Below are positions 1 to 7,844 of a stretch of 23,100 nucleotides of DNA, one piece after another. The notes below the pieces were generated by a model. The model was not told the DNA's origin and made no database searches. It saw only the letters and a program-made list of their open reading frames with translations. A program made the translations under genes and the position numbers. Where the stretch lies: NCBI GenBank assembly GCA_946628865.1, contig CAMOXE010000096.1:1-23100 (forward strand), written 5' to 3'. Source of the stretch: an uncultured Clostridia bacterium (GTDB lineage: Bacteria > Bacillota > Clostridia > Christensenellales > Borkfalkiaceae). Each line of letters begins with the position of its first letter. Position 1 is the first letter of the stretch.

Positions 1-705
1 ACTGTTTATCAAAAAGAACAGCGGATCGTCCGACAATGCTTCGCGGCAAAGTTCTACGAACGGAAAGAGTTCGGTTTGGATTTTCCACATCTCGCCGTTA
101 GGACCCCTGCCGTAACTCGGCGGATCCATGATTATCGCGTCGTATTTCCTGCCGCGGCGGATTTCGCGTTGAACGAATTTTTTACAGTCGTCCACGATAA
201 ACCTTACGTTTCTGTCTCCAAGTCCCGAAAGCCTAACGTTTTCGCCCGCGCGCTCTACCATGCCTTTGCTCGCGTCGACGTGACACACGCTTGCGCCCGC
301 TTTTAAACACGCGACGGTCGCGCCGCCGGTATAGGCGAAAAGATTTAACACGTTTATCTCTCTCCCGGCGTTTTCGATAAGTTTCATCATGACTTCCCAG
401 TTCGCCGCTTGCTCGGGAAACAGCCCCGTATGCTTAAAACCCATAGGCTTTACTTTAAACTTTAAGTCTTTATATGAAATTATCCACTCCGGCGGCATTT
501 TTTTTAGGATTTTCCACTCTCCGCCGCCGCTTTCGCTACGCAAATATTTGGCGTTTAACGACTTATAGGCGGACATATCCGTCTCGGCGCGCCAAATAAC
601 CTGCGGGTCGGGACGGAGGAGTACCACGTCTTTCCAACGCTCTAATTTATAGCCGTCGCCGGTCGCTATTACCGAATAATCTTTCCAACCGTCGGCAATT
701 CTCAT
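1..705 (-). CDS. Class I SAM-dependent methyltransferase, RlmI-like (partial, C-terminus outside window)
   Basis: The reading frame is open from an ATG at 705 to the window edge, giving 235 visible residues. It transfers a methyl group from S-adenosylmethionine. The SAM-binding motif I is seen as FAYTGG (residues 123-128), followed by a DAS acidic turn about 20 residues on. DPPSYGRG (from residue 194) is the motif IV common to rRNA methyltransferases of the RlmI/COG1092 group. That family methylates RNA bases, but the exact substrate here is unknown. The start codon overlaps the ileS stop as ATGA (702-705), with AAGGAT upstream, so translation is coupled to ileS. The N-terminal domain (about residues 1-110) shows no motif I can name. 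The family is clear; the substrate is inference. Confidence 0.85.
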   Translation of the reverse strand, partial: MRIADGWKDYSVIATGDGYKLERWKDVVLLRPDPQVIWRAETDMSAYKSLNAKYLRSESGGGEWKILKKMPPEWIISYKDLKFKVKPMGFKHTGLFPEQAANWEVMMKLIENAGREINVLNLFAYTGGATVACLKAGASVCHVDASKGMVERAGENVRLSGLGDRNVRFIVDDCKKFVQREIRRGRKYDAIIMDPPSYGRGPNGEMWKIQTELFPFVELCREALSDDPLFFLINS

Positions 706-3700
706 TTGTCTATCCTTGTTACCGACAAAGTGAACTTGTCTCCGTTTACTTCAAATTCCTTGACGTAACCGCTATCGTCTACGCCCTCTTTTACGGTTTC
801 CGCCAAGACGTCCGCACCGATGGATTGCGAGTTTTCCTTGAATACCCTCGCGAATATCCCGTCTGCGATGTAGCCGAGCGAAATTCTGTCGGTCACTTCA
901 AATCCCGCCTCTTTACGCATGTTCTGAACCCTCGAGACTATCTCTCTTTCCATGCCCTCGATTAAGAGTTCGTCGGTTATATGCGCGTCGAGTACTACGG
1001 TAAGCCCCGCGGAACTTTCGGAGATATAGCCCTCGGCGGATTCGCTGGATATAAGCAAATCGTCTAAGGTAAATTCCACTTCGGCGCCGCCGAGTTCGGT
1101 CTTGTAGGTCTTTCCCGCTTTGACGGTAGCAACCACTTCCGCGGCGTTGCAGTTTTCCAAGAAGTTCTTTATCGCTCCGAGTTTCGCGCCGTATTTAGGA
1201 CCTAAGGTCTTAAGTTGCGGCTTTAATTTATAAGTAACGAATCTCGACGCGTCGGAAAGTATCTCGAATTCCTTAATGTTGAGTTCGTCTTTAGCGATTT
1301 CGTATAAGCCCTCCGAAAGGTTTACCTTCCTGTCGGTTGCGACGTAGAGTTTGCCGAGCGGCTGGCGGTTTTTGATATTGCTGCCGTTTCTCGCCGCGCG
1401 CCCGAGCGCAACTATCTCGAGTACGTCTTTCATGCCGCTTTCGAGGTCTTTGTCTATCATACTCTCGTCCGCAATCGGGAAATCGCAAAGATGAACGGAG
1501 ATAGGCGCGTTTTTATAAAACTGCGGCACTAAATTGCGATAAATGCTCTCCGACATAAACGGAACGAAAGGCGCGGTGATTTTCGCCAGCGTGACGAGTA
1601 CGGTGTAAAGCGTGGTATAAGCCGCCGCCTTGTCGTCGGTCATATCCTTGCCCCAATAGCGTTCTCTGCCGCGGCGAACGTACCAATTCGAGAGTTCGTC
1701 GACGTAATCCTGTATCGATCTCGCGGTCTCGAAAATATTGTATTTTTCAAGTCCCTCGTCCACGGTCTTTATAAGCGTGTTGAGTTTGGAAAGCACCCAC
1801 TTGTCCATGAGCGAGAGTTTGCAGTTCTTGATATCGTATTTCGACGGATCGTATTTGTCTATCTCGGCGTATAACACGAAAAACGCGTAAGTATTCCAGA
1901 GCGTACCCATAAACTTGCGCTGTCCCTCGGAAACCGCCTCTTCGTAAAACCTCGACGGGAGCCACGGCGCGCTCGAAGTATAGAAATACCACCTTATGGC
2001 GTCCGCGCCTTGCTTGTCGAGTACCGTCCACGGGTCTACGACGTTGCCGATATGCTTGGACATCTTTATGCCGTTTCTGTCGTTGACGTGTCCTAAAACT
2101 ATACAGTTTTTAAACGAACTCTTGCCGAAAAGCAAAGTGGAAATCGTGAGCAAAGTATAGAACCAACCGCGGGTCTGGTCTATCGCCTCGGAGATAAAGT
2201 CCGCGGGGAAATGCTTTTCAAACAGGTCTTTGTTCTCAAACGGATAGTGGAATTGAGCAAAAGGCATGGACCCGGAATCAAACCAGCAGTCGATAACCTC
2301 TTTTACTCTGTGCATTTCGCCGCCGCATTTAGCGCACTTGCAAGTCGGCTTGTCGATATACGGACGGTGGAGTTCGATGTCGCCCTCGATATTGCAAGCC
2401 TCTTTGAGTTCTTGCTTGCTGCCCATAACGCGGGTATTGCCGCAGTCGTCACACACCCAGATAGGGAGCGGAGTTCCCCAATACCGCTCGCGGGACAAGC
2501 CCCAATCGATGACGTTTTCGAGGAAATTGCCCATTCTGCCCGTCTTTATTGTTTCGGGCATCCAATTTACCGAATAGTTAGACTTTAAGAGTTCGTCCTT
2601 TATCGCCGTGGTCTTTATAAACCACGAACTTCTCGCGTAGTACAAAAGCGGGGTGTTGCAGCGCCAGCAATGCGGATAACTATGCTCGAACAAAACGTCT
2701 TTAAACAGCCTGCCGTCCGCTTGCATATCTTTAAGTATGAGTTTGTCTGCGTCTTTGACGAACATATCTTTATACGGAGTTACGTTTTCGGTAAATCTGC
2801 CTCTGTCGTTTACGAGTTGAACGAACGGCAGGTTGTATTTTTTACCGACCTTTGCGTCGTCCTCGCCGAACGCCGGCGCGATATGGACTATTCCCGTGCC
2901 GTCGGTAAGAGTGACGTAATCGTCGTTGGTAACGTAATACGCCTTTTCTTTAAACGTGCCTAAGGCGTAAGGGAACAACGGCTCGTACTCTGTATATTCG
3001 TAGTCCTTGCCCTTTTTGCGCTCTATCACTTCGTAATCTTCAAACAACGTCGGAACGAGCGCTTCAGCCATTATATAGCGAACTCCGTCGGACTCTATCT
3101 CGACGTAATCGTAGTCTTTATGCATGCAGAGCGCGACGTTGGACGGAAGAGTCCAAGGCGTTGTCGTCCAGGCGAGGAAATACGCGTTTTCTCTGCCCTT
3201 TACCTTGAATTTTACAAACGCGGAACGCTCTTTTACGTCCTTATACCCCTGCGCTACTTCGTGCGACGAAAGCGCCGTGCCGCAACGCGGGCAGTAAGGC
3301 ACTATTTTATAGCCCTTGTATAAAAGCCCTTTATCCGAAATGGTCTTTAGCGCCCACCATACAGACTCGATATAACTGTCGTGATAAGTGACGTAAGGAT
3401 GATCCATATCCACCCAATAGCCGAGGCGGTCGCTCATCTTCTTCCACTCGTTGGTGTATTTCCAGACGGATTCCTTGCACTCTTTTATGAACGGCTCGAT
3501 ACCGTATTTTTCTATGTCCTGCTTGCCGTCGAGTCCGAGTTTTTTCTCTATCTCGAGTTCTACGGGAAGTCCGTGGGTATCCCAACCCGCTTTACGGAGA
3601 ACGTGCTTACCTTTCATCGTCTGATAGCGCGGGATAATATCTTTCATGACGCGCGTCAAAACGTGGCCTATATGCGGTTTGCCGTTCGCCGTCGGCGGAC

Positions 3701-3836
3701 CGTCGTAAAACGTAAATTCTTCGTTGCCTTCTCTTTGCTCTATGCTCTTTTCAAAGACCTTGTTCTCGTTCCAGAACTCGATGGTTTCTTTCTCCCTGTC
3801 CAAAAAGTTAAGGGACGCGTCTACCTTTTTATACAT
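702..3836 (-). CDS. ileS: Isoleucyl-tRNA synthetase, type-2-like
   Basis: Charges tRNA-Ile with isoleucine in the cytoplasm. The 1044-residue protein has the class I signature HIGH (residues 55-58) after a GPPTANGKP stretch and the KMSK loop KMSKH (591-595), where KMSKS or KMSKR is more usual. It has a CPRCG zinc-like pair in the N-terminal third, a CxxC...CxxC cluster before the KMSK loop, and the editing domain with TTTPWTLPSN. The WDTHGLPVE and HPYVTYHDSYIESVWWALK segments and the length beyond 1000 residues resemble the eukaryote-like second type of bacterial IleRS rather than the E. coli type (about 938 residues). The start has a GGAGGAATT ribosome site. Expression is controlled by the T-box leader just upstream. 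The downstream methyltransferase overlaps by 4 bases. Confidence 0.97.
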   Translation of the reverse strand: MYKKVDASLNFLDREKETIEFWNENKVFEKSIEQREGNEEFTFYDGPPTANGKPHIGHVLTRVMKDIIPRYQTMKGKHVLRKAGWDTHGLPVELEIEKKLGLDGKQDIEKYGIEPFIKECKESVWKYTNEWKKMSDRLGYWVDMDHPYVTYHDSYIESVWWALKTISDKGLLYKGYKIVPYCPRCGTALSSHEVAQGYKDVKERSAFVKFKVKGRENAYFLAWTTTPWTLPSNVALCMHKDYDYVEIESDGVRYIMAEALVPTLFEDYEVIERKKGKDYEYTEYEPLFPYALGTFKEKAYYVTNDDYVTLTDGTGIVHIAPAFGEDDAKVGKKYNLPFVQLVNDRGRFTENVTPYKDMFVKDADKLILKDMQADGRLFKDVLFEHSYPHCWRCNTPLLYYARSSWFIKTTAIKDELLKSNYSVNWMPETIKTGRMGNFLENVIDWGLSRERYWGTPLPIWVCDDCGNTRVMGSKQELKEACNIEGDIELHRPYIDKPTCKCAKCGGEMHRVKEVIDCWFDSGSMPFAQFHYPFENKDLFEKHFPADFISEAIDQTRGWFYTLLTISTLLFGKSSFKNCIVLGHVNDRNGIKMSKHIGNVVDPWTVLDKQGADAIRWYFYTSSAPWLPSRFYEEAVSEGQRKFMGTLWNTYAFFVLYAEIDKYDPSKYDIKNCKLSLMDKWVLSKLNTLIKTVDEGLEKYNIFETARSIQDYVDELSNWYVRRGRERYWGKDMTDDKAAAYTTLYTVLVTLAKITAPFVPFMSESIYRNLVPQFYKNAPISVHLCDFPIADESMIDKDLESGMKDVLEIVALGRAARNGSNIKNRQPLGKLYVATDRKVNLSEGLYEIAKDELNIKEFEILSDASRFVTYKLKPQLKTLGPKYGAKLGAIKNFLENCNAAEVVATVKAGKTYKTELGGAEVEFTLDDLLISSESAEGYISESSAGLTVVLDAHITDELLIEGMEREIVSRVQNMRKEAGFEVTDRISLGYIADGIFARVFKENSQSIGADVLAETVKEGVDDSGYVKEFEVNGDKFTLSVTRIDK

Positions 3837-3844
3837 AATTCCTC

Positions 3845-4078
3845 CAAAATAAAAAAATTTCGCCCGTCAAAGAGGCGAAACCGTCGCTGTACCACTCTTC
3901 TTCGTCGGTAAAACCGACCTCGTTCCGCTTTAACGCAGCGCCTACGGCACGGATTACTCTTTTTCGCCCGCGCGGCTCGGGAATGATACCCGCAAAATCT
4001 CTTTCCGTCGGCTCTCACCCTGCCCGACTCGCTGTGGGAGATTATTCTGCGGACGCGTTTCCGTCATCGCCTTTATAT
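3845..4078 (-). promoter_or_regulatory. T-box riboswitch (isoleucine) upstream of ileS
   Basis: Read on the minus strand, the leader contains the T-box core AGAGTGGTACAGCG (3898-3885), close to the AGGGTGGTACCGCG consensus that pairs with the uncharged tRNA acceptor end. Upstream, a stem I segment around 4037-4008 carries the GGTGAGAGCC-type distal loop motif. The specifier loop presents ATC (3987-3985), an isoleucine codon, within GGTATCATTCCC, matching the gene it controls. A GC-rich terminator hairpin with a T run follows the T-box core. Known mechanism: uncharged tRNA-Ile binds stem I and the T-box bulge, stabilises the antiterminator and allows ileS transcription. Motifs are seen directly; regulation is by family analogy. 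Confidence 0.93.
3851..3880 (-). terminator. Intrinsic terminator of the ileS T-box leader
   Basis: On the minus strand the stem TTTCGCC / GGCGAAA, with loop TCTTTGACG-like bases, is followed directly by a run of seven T and then the ileS ribosome site. It sits immediately after the T-box core, as expected for the conditional terminator. Confidence 0.9.
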
Positions 4079-4091
4079 GATTATATATCAT

Positions 4092-4120
4092 ATGATACCA
4101 AAAAAACGAAATTAAGTAAA
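4092..4120 (-). promoter_or_regulatory. Predicted promoter of ileS T-box transcript
   Basis: Minus-strand TTTACT (4120-4115) and TATCAT (4097-4092) are separated by 17 bases. A second possible -10, TATAAT, lies at 4085-4080 but has no good -35. Either would start the transcript just before stem I of the T-box. Confidence 0.55.
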
Positions 4121-4171
4121 GTAAAATAATTCGTTTTTTGAAAAATAGAAAGTTTCAGACCGAAAAATTCA

Positions 4172-4197
4172 GCCGCGCCCGCTCGGGCGGGCGCGGC
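4172..4197 (-). terminator. Intrinsic terminator after the 4207-4716 gene
   Basis: A perfect 11-bp GC-rich stem (GCCGCGCCCGC and its complement) with a 4-base loop is followed on the minus strand by TGAATTTTT. It lies 9 bases past the stop codon of the upstream gene. Confidence 0.85.
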
Positions 4198-4206
4198 AAA
4201 AGACCA

Positions 4207-4716
4207 TTAATCGTAAAACGTTTGGTTGGTTCTCGCAAACGCGAACGCGCAGAGGAACGCCGTGTCCAAATGCTCCTCCGTTGTTTCGATATTGTAGCAA
4301 CAGTCTGCCGTTATCAAAAACTTTTTGCCCGTCGGGTTGGACATAGACATTTTCGCTATCTCCTGACCCTTTAAAGATACCGTATACGTCATTCCTATGC
4401 TGTCTTTGGAAAGTCCGGACTCTATCCTTATGCCTTGCTCGTGAAGATAGTCCCAAATCTTCTTTCCGTCGAACTTAAAATGAGATTTCGTAGCCAATGC
4501 GCCTATTAATCCGTCTTGCTCAAGCGTTGCGGTATGTCCGACTTTATGCTCGGTTGTAGTGTTCGTGATATGATTTACGAAATTGAATTTGAACGGCAAA
4601 AACAACGTAAATTTAGTCATTATCGCCTCGTATACCACGTTCTTGTTCTCGTCGGTCAGCGTAAAGCCCTGTTTTAACTTCTTATCCGGTTTGAATAAAT
4701 AAGTTTTAGTTTCCAT
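4207..4716 (-). CDS. Hypothetical protein, possibly LURP-one/Tubby-like fold
   Basis: 169 residues with no signal peptide or membrane segment. The alternation of short beta-strand-like segments (KTYLFKPD, QGFTLTDENKNVVYEA, GMTYTVSLKGQEIAKM, KKFLITADC) followed by a C-terminal hydrophobic helix (TAFLCAFAFA) recalls the LURP-one/scramblase/Tubby C-terminal-like fold, but this is pattern-level resemblance only. The start overlaps the end of the DUF3592 gene by 11 bases, and its ribosome site (AAAAGGAGTGGG region) lies inside that gene, so the two are probably co-translated. Function unknown. If the fold is right, a membrane-lipid-associated role beside a membrane protein would be reasonable inference. 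Confidence 0.75.
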   Translation of the reverse strand: METKTYLFKPDKKLKQGFTLTDENKNVVYEAIMTKFTLFLPFKFNFVNHITNTTTEHKVGHTATLEQDGLIGALATKSHFKFDGKKIWDYLHEQGIRIESGLSKDSIGMTYTVSLKGQEIAKMSMSNPTGKKFLITADCCYNIETTEEHLDTAFLCAFAFARTNQTFYD

Positions 4717-5188
4717 TTGCCCACTCCTTTTCCTGTTCCTTTAATTTTTTATTTTTCTTTATCGCCACGACGGAAGTCGCAACTCCGCCGGCAATTGCCG
4801 CTATTCCGAGCGCTAAAATAACTATCGGAAGAACTATTCCGTTAGGTTGCGCTATGTCGTTAGGATCGTCCGGATTATAACGGATATTGAACTTATCTCC
4901 TATTTTATACCCCGTAAATACGCCGTACTCGTTCTCGTATTCAACTCCGTCTACGGTGTACTTGACGTACACGGTAAAAGTAGCGTCATAGTGATTGCCC
5001 TCGTCGTCTACAGACTCTTCCTCGTATAACTCGACGTTGCTAACGACCGCTTCGGTCTCGGGAAAATCCTTTATTCTGTTTACCGCTCCGAACACGAAAA
5101 TGCTGACTATCACAAGTATTATTCCAATCGGTATAAGCGCCATAGCCCAGTATGCGCCTCTGAAAAATTTCGCCGCTTTGTTTAACAT
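4706..5188 (-). CDS. DUF3592-type membrane protein
   Basis: 160 residues with a transmembrane segment at about 13-36, an extracytoplasmic beta-rich domain of about 80 residues, a second transmembrane segment at about 117-142 and a Lys/Glu-rich tail. The middle part (EAVVSNVELYEEE, then FTVYVKYTVDGVEYEN, GYKIGDKFNIRYNPDDPND) follows the DUF3592 pattern: a strand-rich domain with the YNPxxP-like turn before the second helix. The function of this family is not known. A strong promoter lies 25-53 bases upstream and the start has GGAGGAT, so this is the first gene of a two-gene unit ending at the 4172-4197 terminator. Confidence 0.85.
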   Translation of the reverse strand: MLNKAAKFFRGAYWAMALIPIGIILVIVSIFVFGAVNRIKDFPETEAVVSNVELYEEESVDDEGNHYDATFTVYVKYTVDGVEYENEYGVFTGYKIGDKFNIRYNPDDPNDIAQPNGIVLPIVILALGIAAIAGGVATSVVAIKKNKKLKEQEKEWANGN

Positions 5189-5212
5189 TTTATTATCCTC
5201 CGATTATGTTAT

Positions 5213-5241
5213 ATTATACTGTTTTTTAGTCGCTTTGTCAA
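5213..5241 (-). promoter_or_regulatory. Strong predicted sigma-A promoter for the DUF3592 gene
   Basis: Minus-strand TTGACA (5241-5236) and TATAAT (5218-5213) are both consensus with a 17-base spacer. The 5242-5412 stretch upstream is AT-rich and I see no gene or clear structure in it. Confidence 0.88.
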
Positions 5242-5412
5242 CAATAACAATCTATTATTATAAATGATTATCATAGATAAATACACATTTATCTCAATAT
5301 ACAACTCGGTGTTCAAAGTCCCAAAAGTACAGCCACTTTTATTGTAAAACTCCAATAATAAATTCTTATTAAGCCCCTCTGAACAAATCATTAAGCAATA
5401 CTTATAAACTTC

Positions 5413-5442
5413 TTGACTTGTAGCAATTGCCTATGGTATAAT
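5413..5442 (+). promoter_or_regulatory. Predicted promoter of the small membrane protein
   Basis: TTGACT (5413-5418) and TATAAT (5437-5442) with an 18-base spacer. The predicted start near 5449 leaves a short leader before the ATG at 5470. A TTG start at 5413 would overlap the -35 hexamer itself, which argues against the longer frame. Confidence 0.8.
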
Positions 5443-5469
5443 ATAATCATAAAAGTAATGGTGGTTTTT

Positions 5470-5772
5470 ATGGAAGAATTAACTGAAGAGATTGAAAAAA
5501 AACAATTAAAACATTTTGCCTTTTTTACTGTTTTCCCTGAAATAATCTGCGGTATATTATTGCTTTTATGCGCTGCTTACGGATTGATGCAACCCACATT
5601 TAACGGCGAGGGCATAAAAACTTCAGTTATTATATGGATAATCGGAACGGTAATAACAGCAGTAATATATTTTTTACTCAAGGCAATTTCTTCTTATTAT
5701 GTACTTAGCGTTTATTATTTGAAAAAAATATCGAACGACATTGAAAAAATTAAAAAACACGAACAAGAATAA
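5470..5772 (+). CDS. Small two-helix membrane protein, unknown function
   Basis: 100 residues. A short charged N-terminus (MEELTEEIEKKQLKH) is followed by a hydrophobic helix at about 15-40, a short polar loop, a second helix at about 51-73 and a Lys/Glu-rich tail ending KIKKHEQE that could form a short coiled coil. I chose the ATG at 5470 because GGTGG sits six bases upstream. An in-frame ATG at 5458 would be nearly leaderless, and the longer frame starts in the promoter. The gene is noticeably more AT-rich than its neighbours and stands alone between two divergent or convergent minus-strand units, so it may be a recent arrival. I do not recognise a family. Confidence 0.75.
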   Translation: MEELTEEIEKKQLKHFAFFTVFPEIICGILLLLCAAYGLMQPTFNGEGIKTSVIIWIIGTVITAVIYFLLKAISSYYVLSVYYLKKISNDIEKIKKHEQE

Positions 5773-5791
5773 TGTATTAGCGCTATAAATC

Positions 5792-5831
5792 AAAGGCGAG
5801 CCTTCTGCAAATTTGCGGACGGCTCGCCTTT
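5792..5831. terminator. Bidirectional terminator between the small membrane gene and the ATPase operon
   Basis: AAAGGCGAGCC (5792-5802) pairs perfectly with GGCTCGCCTTT (5821-5831), and an inner GCAAATTTGC element extends the hairpin. It lies 19 bases after the plus-strand stop and 14 bases after the end of the subunit D gene, so it probably serves both converging units. T runs on either side are short. Confidence 0.75.
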
Positions 5832-5845
5832 AATAATATCACATT

Positions 5846-6481
5846 TTACTGCGCTTTTCGCTCTTCTATCATACCCTTGACTTTCATAAGCCTAGTCGTC
5901 GCCGCACGCTCGTTTTCGTCGAGTTTGCTCTTGATATACGATATAGTCTCGCCAAGTTGCGGTATCAAGACGTATTCGAGAGCGTTTACCCTGCGCTTGT
6001 TGCGCTCTATCTCGATAGCAAGCATTGCCACCGTCTTTTCCACTTCCGCTAAAAGCATGAGTTTGTCTATCACTTTGCTTATCTTTTTTACCGAATAGTC
6101 CGCCTCCGACGTCAGTTCGGCGTAAGCGTAAGGCATTTCGCCGTCGCCGCTTTCGGTTACCGTGATAGACGGGACTTCGACGCTCATTATATTCTTGATA
6201 CCGAAATCCGCGTCGACATGCTTTCGAGGCATGGAAAACGCCTTTTCCATCTCCGACTTTGAAGATAACGCCGTCGCAAACGCGAACTGCTTAAGTCCGT
6301 CGGACAGTTCCGACTCTACTTCGTCGCGAAGCCGCTTGTTCTCTTTTATCAGCATGGAAAAACGACGGATCATTTCGTCCGACTTATCTTTAAGCAGTTT
6401 ATGCCCGCGAACTGCCGTCGCAAGCCTGCTTTTGAGTTTTTTCAACTCCATTCGGGTTGGATTGACGTTAAGCCTTGTCAT
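5846..6481 (-). CDS. ntpD: V-type ATP synthase subunit D
   Basis: Central rotor shaft of the V/A-type ATPase, inserted into the A3B3 head. 211 residues, the normal length. The N-terminal sequence RLNVNPTRMELKKLKSRL and the following GHKLLKDKSDEM are typical of the family. Two long helical stretches, N-terminal and C-terminal (NKRRVNALEYVLIPQL), form the antiparallel coiled coil. It is the last gene of the operon, overlaps the end of subunit B by 14 bases with GAGAAG upstream of its start, and is followed by the 5792-5831 terminator. Confidence 0.96.
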   Translation of the reverse strand: MTRLNVNPTRMELKKLKSRLATAVRGHKLLKDKSDEMIRRFSMLIKENKRLRDEVESELSDGLKQFAFATALSSKSEMEKAFSMPRKHVDADFGIKNIMSVEVPSITVTESGDGEMPYAYAELTSEADYSVKKISKVIDKLMLLAEVEKTVAMLAIEIERNKRRVNALEYVLIPQLGETISYIKSKLDENERAATTRLMKVKGMIEERKAQ

Positions 6482-7844
6482 TTAAATACTTCTCTATATA
6501 TTTCTCTTTTATTCTCTTGAGTTCCGCCCGCGGTAAAATCTTTAAAAGTTCCCAACCTATATCGAGCGTCTCTTCTATCGTTCTGTTGGTCGTAAAACCT
6601 TGAGAAACGTATCTTTTTTCAAATTCTTCGGCAAATTTTGCGTAGAGTTTATCCGTCGCGGTAAGCGCCGCGTCGCCGAGTATCGCCGAAAGTTCTTTCG
6701 CCTCTTTTCCTCGCGCGTAAGCCGCAAACAGTTGGTTCATCGTATCCGCGTGGTCCTCGCGCGTTTTGCCGTCGCCTATTCCCTTGTCTTTCAGTCTTGA
6801 AAGAGACGGAAGTACGTCTATAGGCGGATTAACGCCCTTTTTATACAAGTCTCGAGACAAAATTATCTGACCTTCGGTAATGTACCCCGTAAGGTCCGGA
6901 ATCGGGTGCGTCTTATCGTCCTCGGGCATCGTGAGTATAGGAATTTGCGTTATCGAGCCTTCCTTGCCGCGAATTCTTCCCGCGCGCTCGTAAAGCCCGG
7001 CGAGGTCGGTGTATAAATATCCCGGATAACCTCTTCTGCCCGGAACTTCCTTTCTTGCCGCAGACACTTCGCGGAGCGCTTCGGCGTAGTTGGTTATATC
7101 CGTCATTATGACGAGAACGTGCATTCCGCACTCGAACGCGAGGTATTCAGCGCAGGTAAGCGCCATACGCGGCGTTGCGATACGCTCTATCGCCGGGTCG
7201 CTCGCAAGGTTGGTAAATAGTACCGTCCGCTCGATCGCGCCCGTCTTTCGGAAATCTTCTATAAAGTACTGCGCCTCTTCAAATGTTATGCCTATTGCGG
7301 CGAATACCACCGCAAATTTACTGTCGGAATTTCTTACCTTTGCCTGCCTTGCGATCTGCGCGGCAAGCGCCGAGTGCGGAAGTCCGCTCATAGAAAACAC
7401 CGGCAGTTTCTGACCTCTTACCAATGTGTTAAGACCGTCTATAGCGGAAATTCCCGTCTGAATAAACTCGTTCGGGTAATCCCTCGCCGCGGGGTTTATA
7501 GGTTCGCCGTTTATATCGAGTTTCTTTTCGGGTATTATCGGCGCTCCGCCGTCTATCGGGTTGCCCATGCCGTCGAATACCCTGCCGAGCATGTCTTTCG
7601 AGACCGAAAGCGATAAACTCCTGCCCAAAAACCTCGCCTTAGCAGTGGATATTTTGAGACCTTGCGTTGCCTCGAAAAGTTGTACTACGGCTTTGTCGTC
7701 TCTTACTTCCAAGACCTTTCCGCGGCGGATTTCGCCGTTTTCTTCGGTAACTTCAACGAGTTCGTCGTATTTCACGCCCTCCACGCCCTCTACGAGCATC
7801 AAAGGTCCGACGACTTCTTTTATCGTCTTATATTCCTTATACAT
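6468..7844 (-). CDS. ntpB: V-type ATP synthase subunit B
   Basis: Non-catalytic head subunit, alternating with subunit A in the A3B3 ring. 458 residues. Where subunit A has its P-loop, this protein has SGLPHSALAAQIARQ, the usual non-catalytic variant. It also carries PINPAARDYPNEFIQTGISAIDG and ARKEVPGRRGYPGYLYTDLA, both family hallmarks, and the C-terminal helical domain. The start has GGAGGGAG just upstream, inside the end of subunit A, which it overlaps by 8 bases. Within the operon it sits between A and D as in Enterococcus ntp. Confidence 0.97.
   Translation of the reverse strand: MYKEYKTIKEVVGPLMLVEGVEGVKYDELVEVTEENGEIRRGKVLEVRDDKAVVQLFEATQGLKISTAKARFLGRSLSLSVSKDMLGRVFDGMGNPIDGGAPIIPEKKLDINGEPINPAARDYPNEFIQTGISAIDGLNTLVRGQKLPVFSMSGLPHSALAAQIARQAKVRNSDSKFAVVFAAIGITFEEAQYFIEDFRKTGAIERTVLFTNLASDPAIERIATPRMALTCAEYLAFECGMHVLVIMTDITNYAEALREVSAARKEVPGRRGYPGYLYTDLAGLYERAGRIRGKEGSITQIPILTMPEDDKTHPIPDLTGYITEGQIILSRDLYKKGVNPPIDVLPSLSRLKDKGIGDGKTREDHADTMNQLFAAYARGKEAKELSAILGDAALTATDKLYAKFAEEFEKRYVSQGFTTNRTIEETLDIGWELLKILPRAELKRIKEKYIEKYLNDKA

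Noticed and set aside
3381..3911. 176-residue plus-strand open frame opposite ileS and its leader
   Set aside because: Antisense to a strongly conserved gene and the T-box; no family signature; explained by the codon bias of the real gene.
4080..4098. Near-palindromic ATATCATATGATA upstream of ileS as an operator
   Set aside because: It overlaps the predicted -10 elements and is AT-rich, so it is easily explained by promoter sequence alone.
5209..5391. 60-residue minus-strand frame upstream of the DUF3592 gene
   Set aside because: AT-rich, overlaps the consensus promoter at 5213-5241, no ribosome site and no recognisable pattern.
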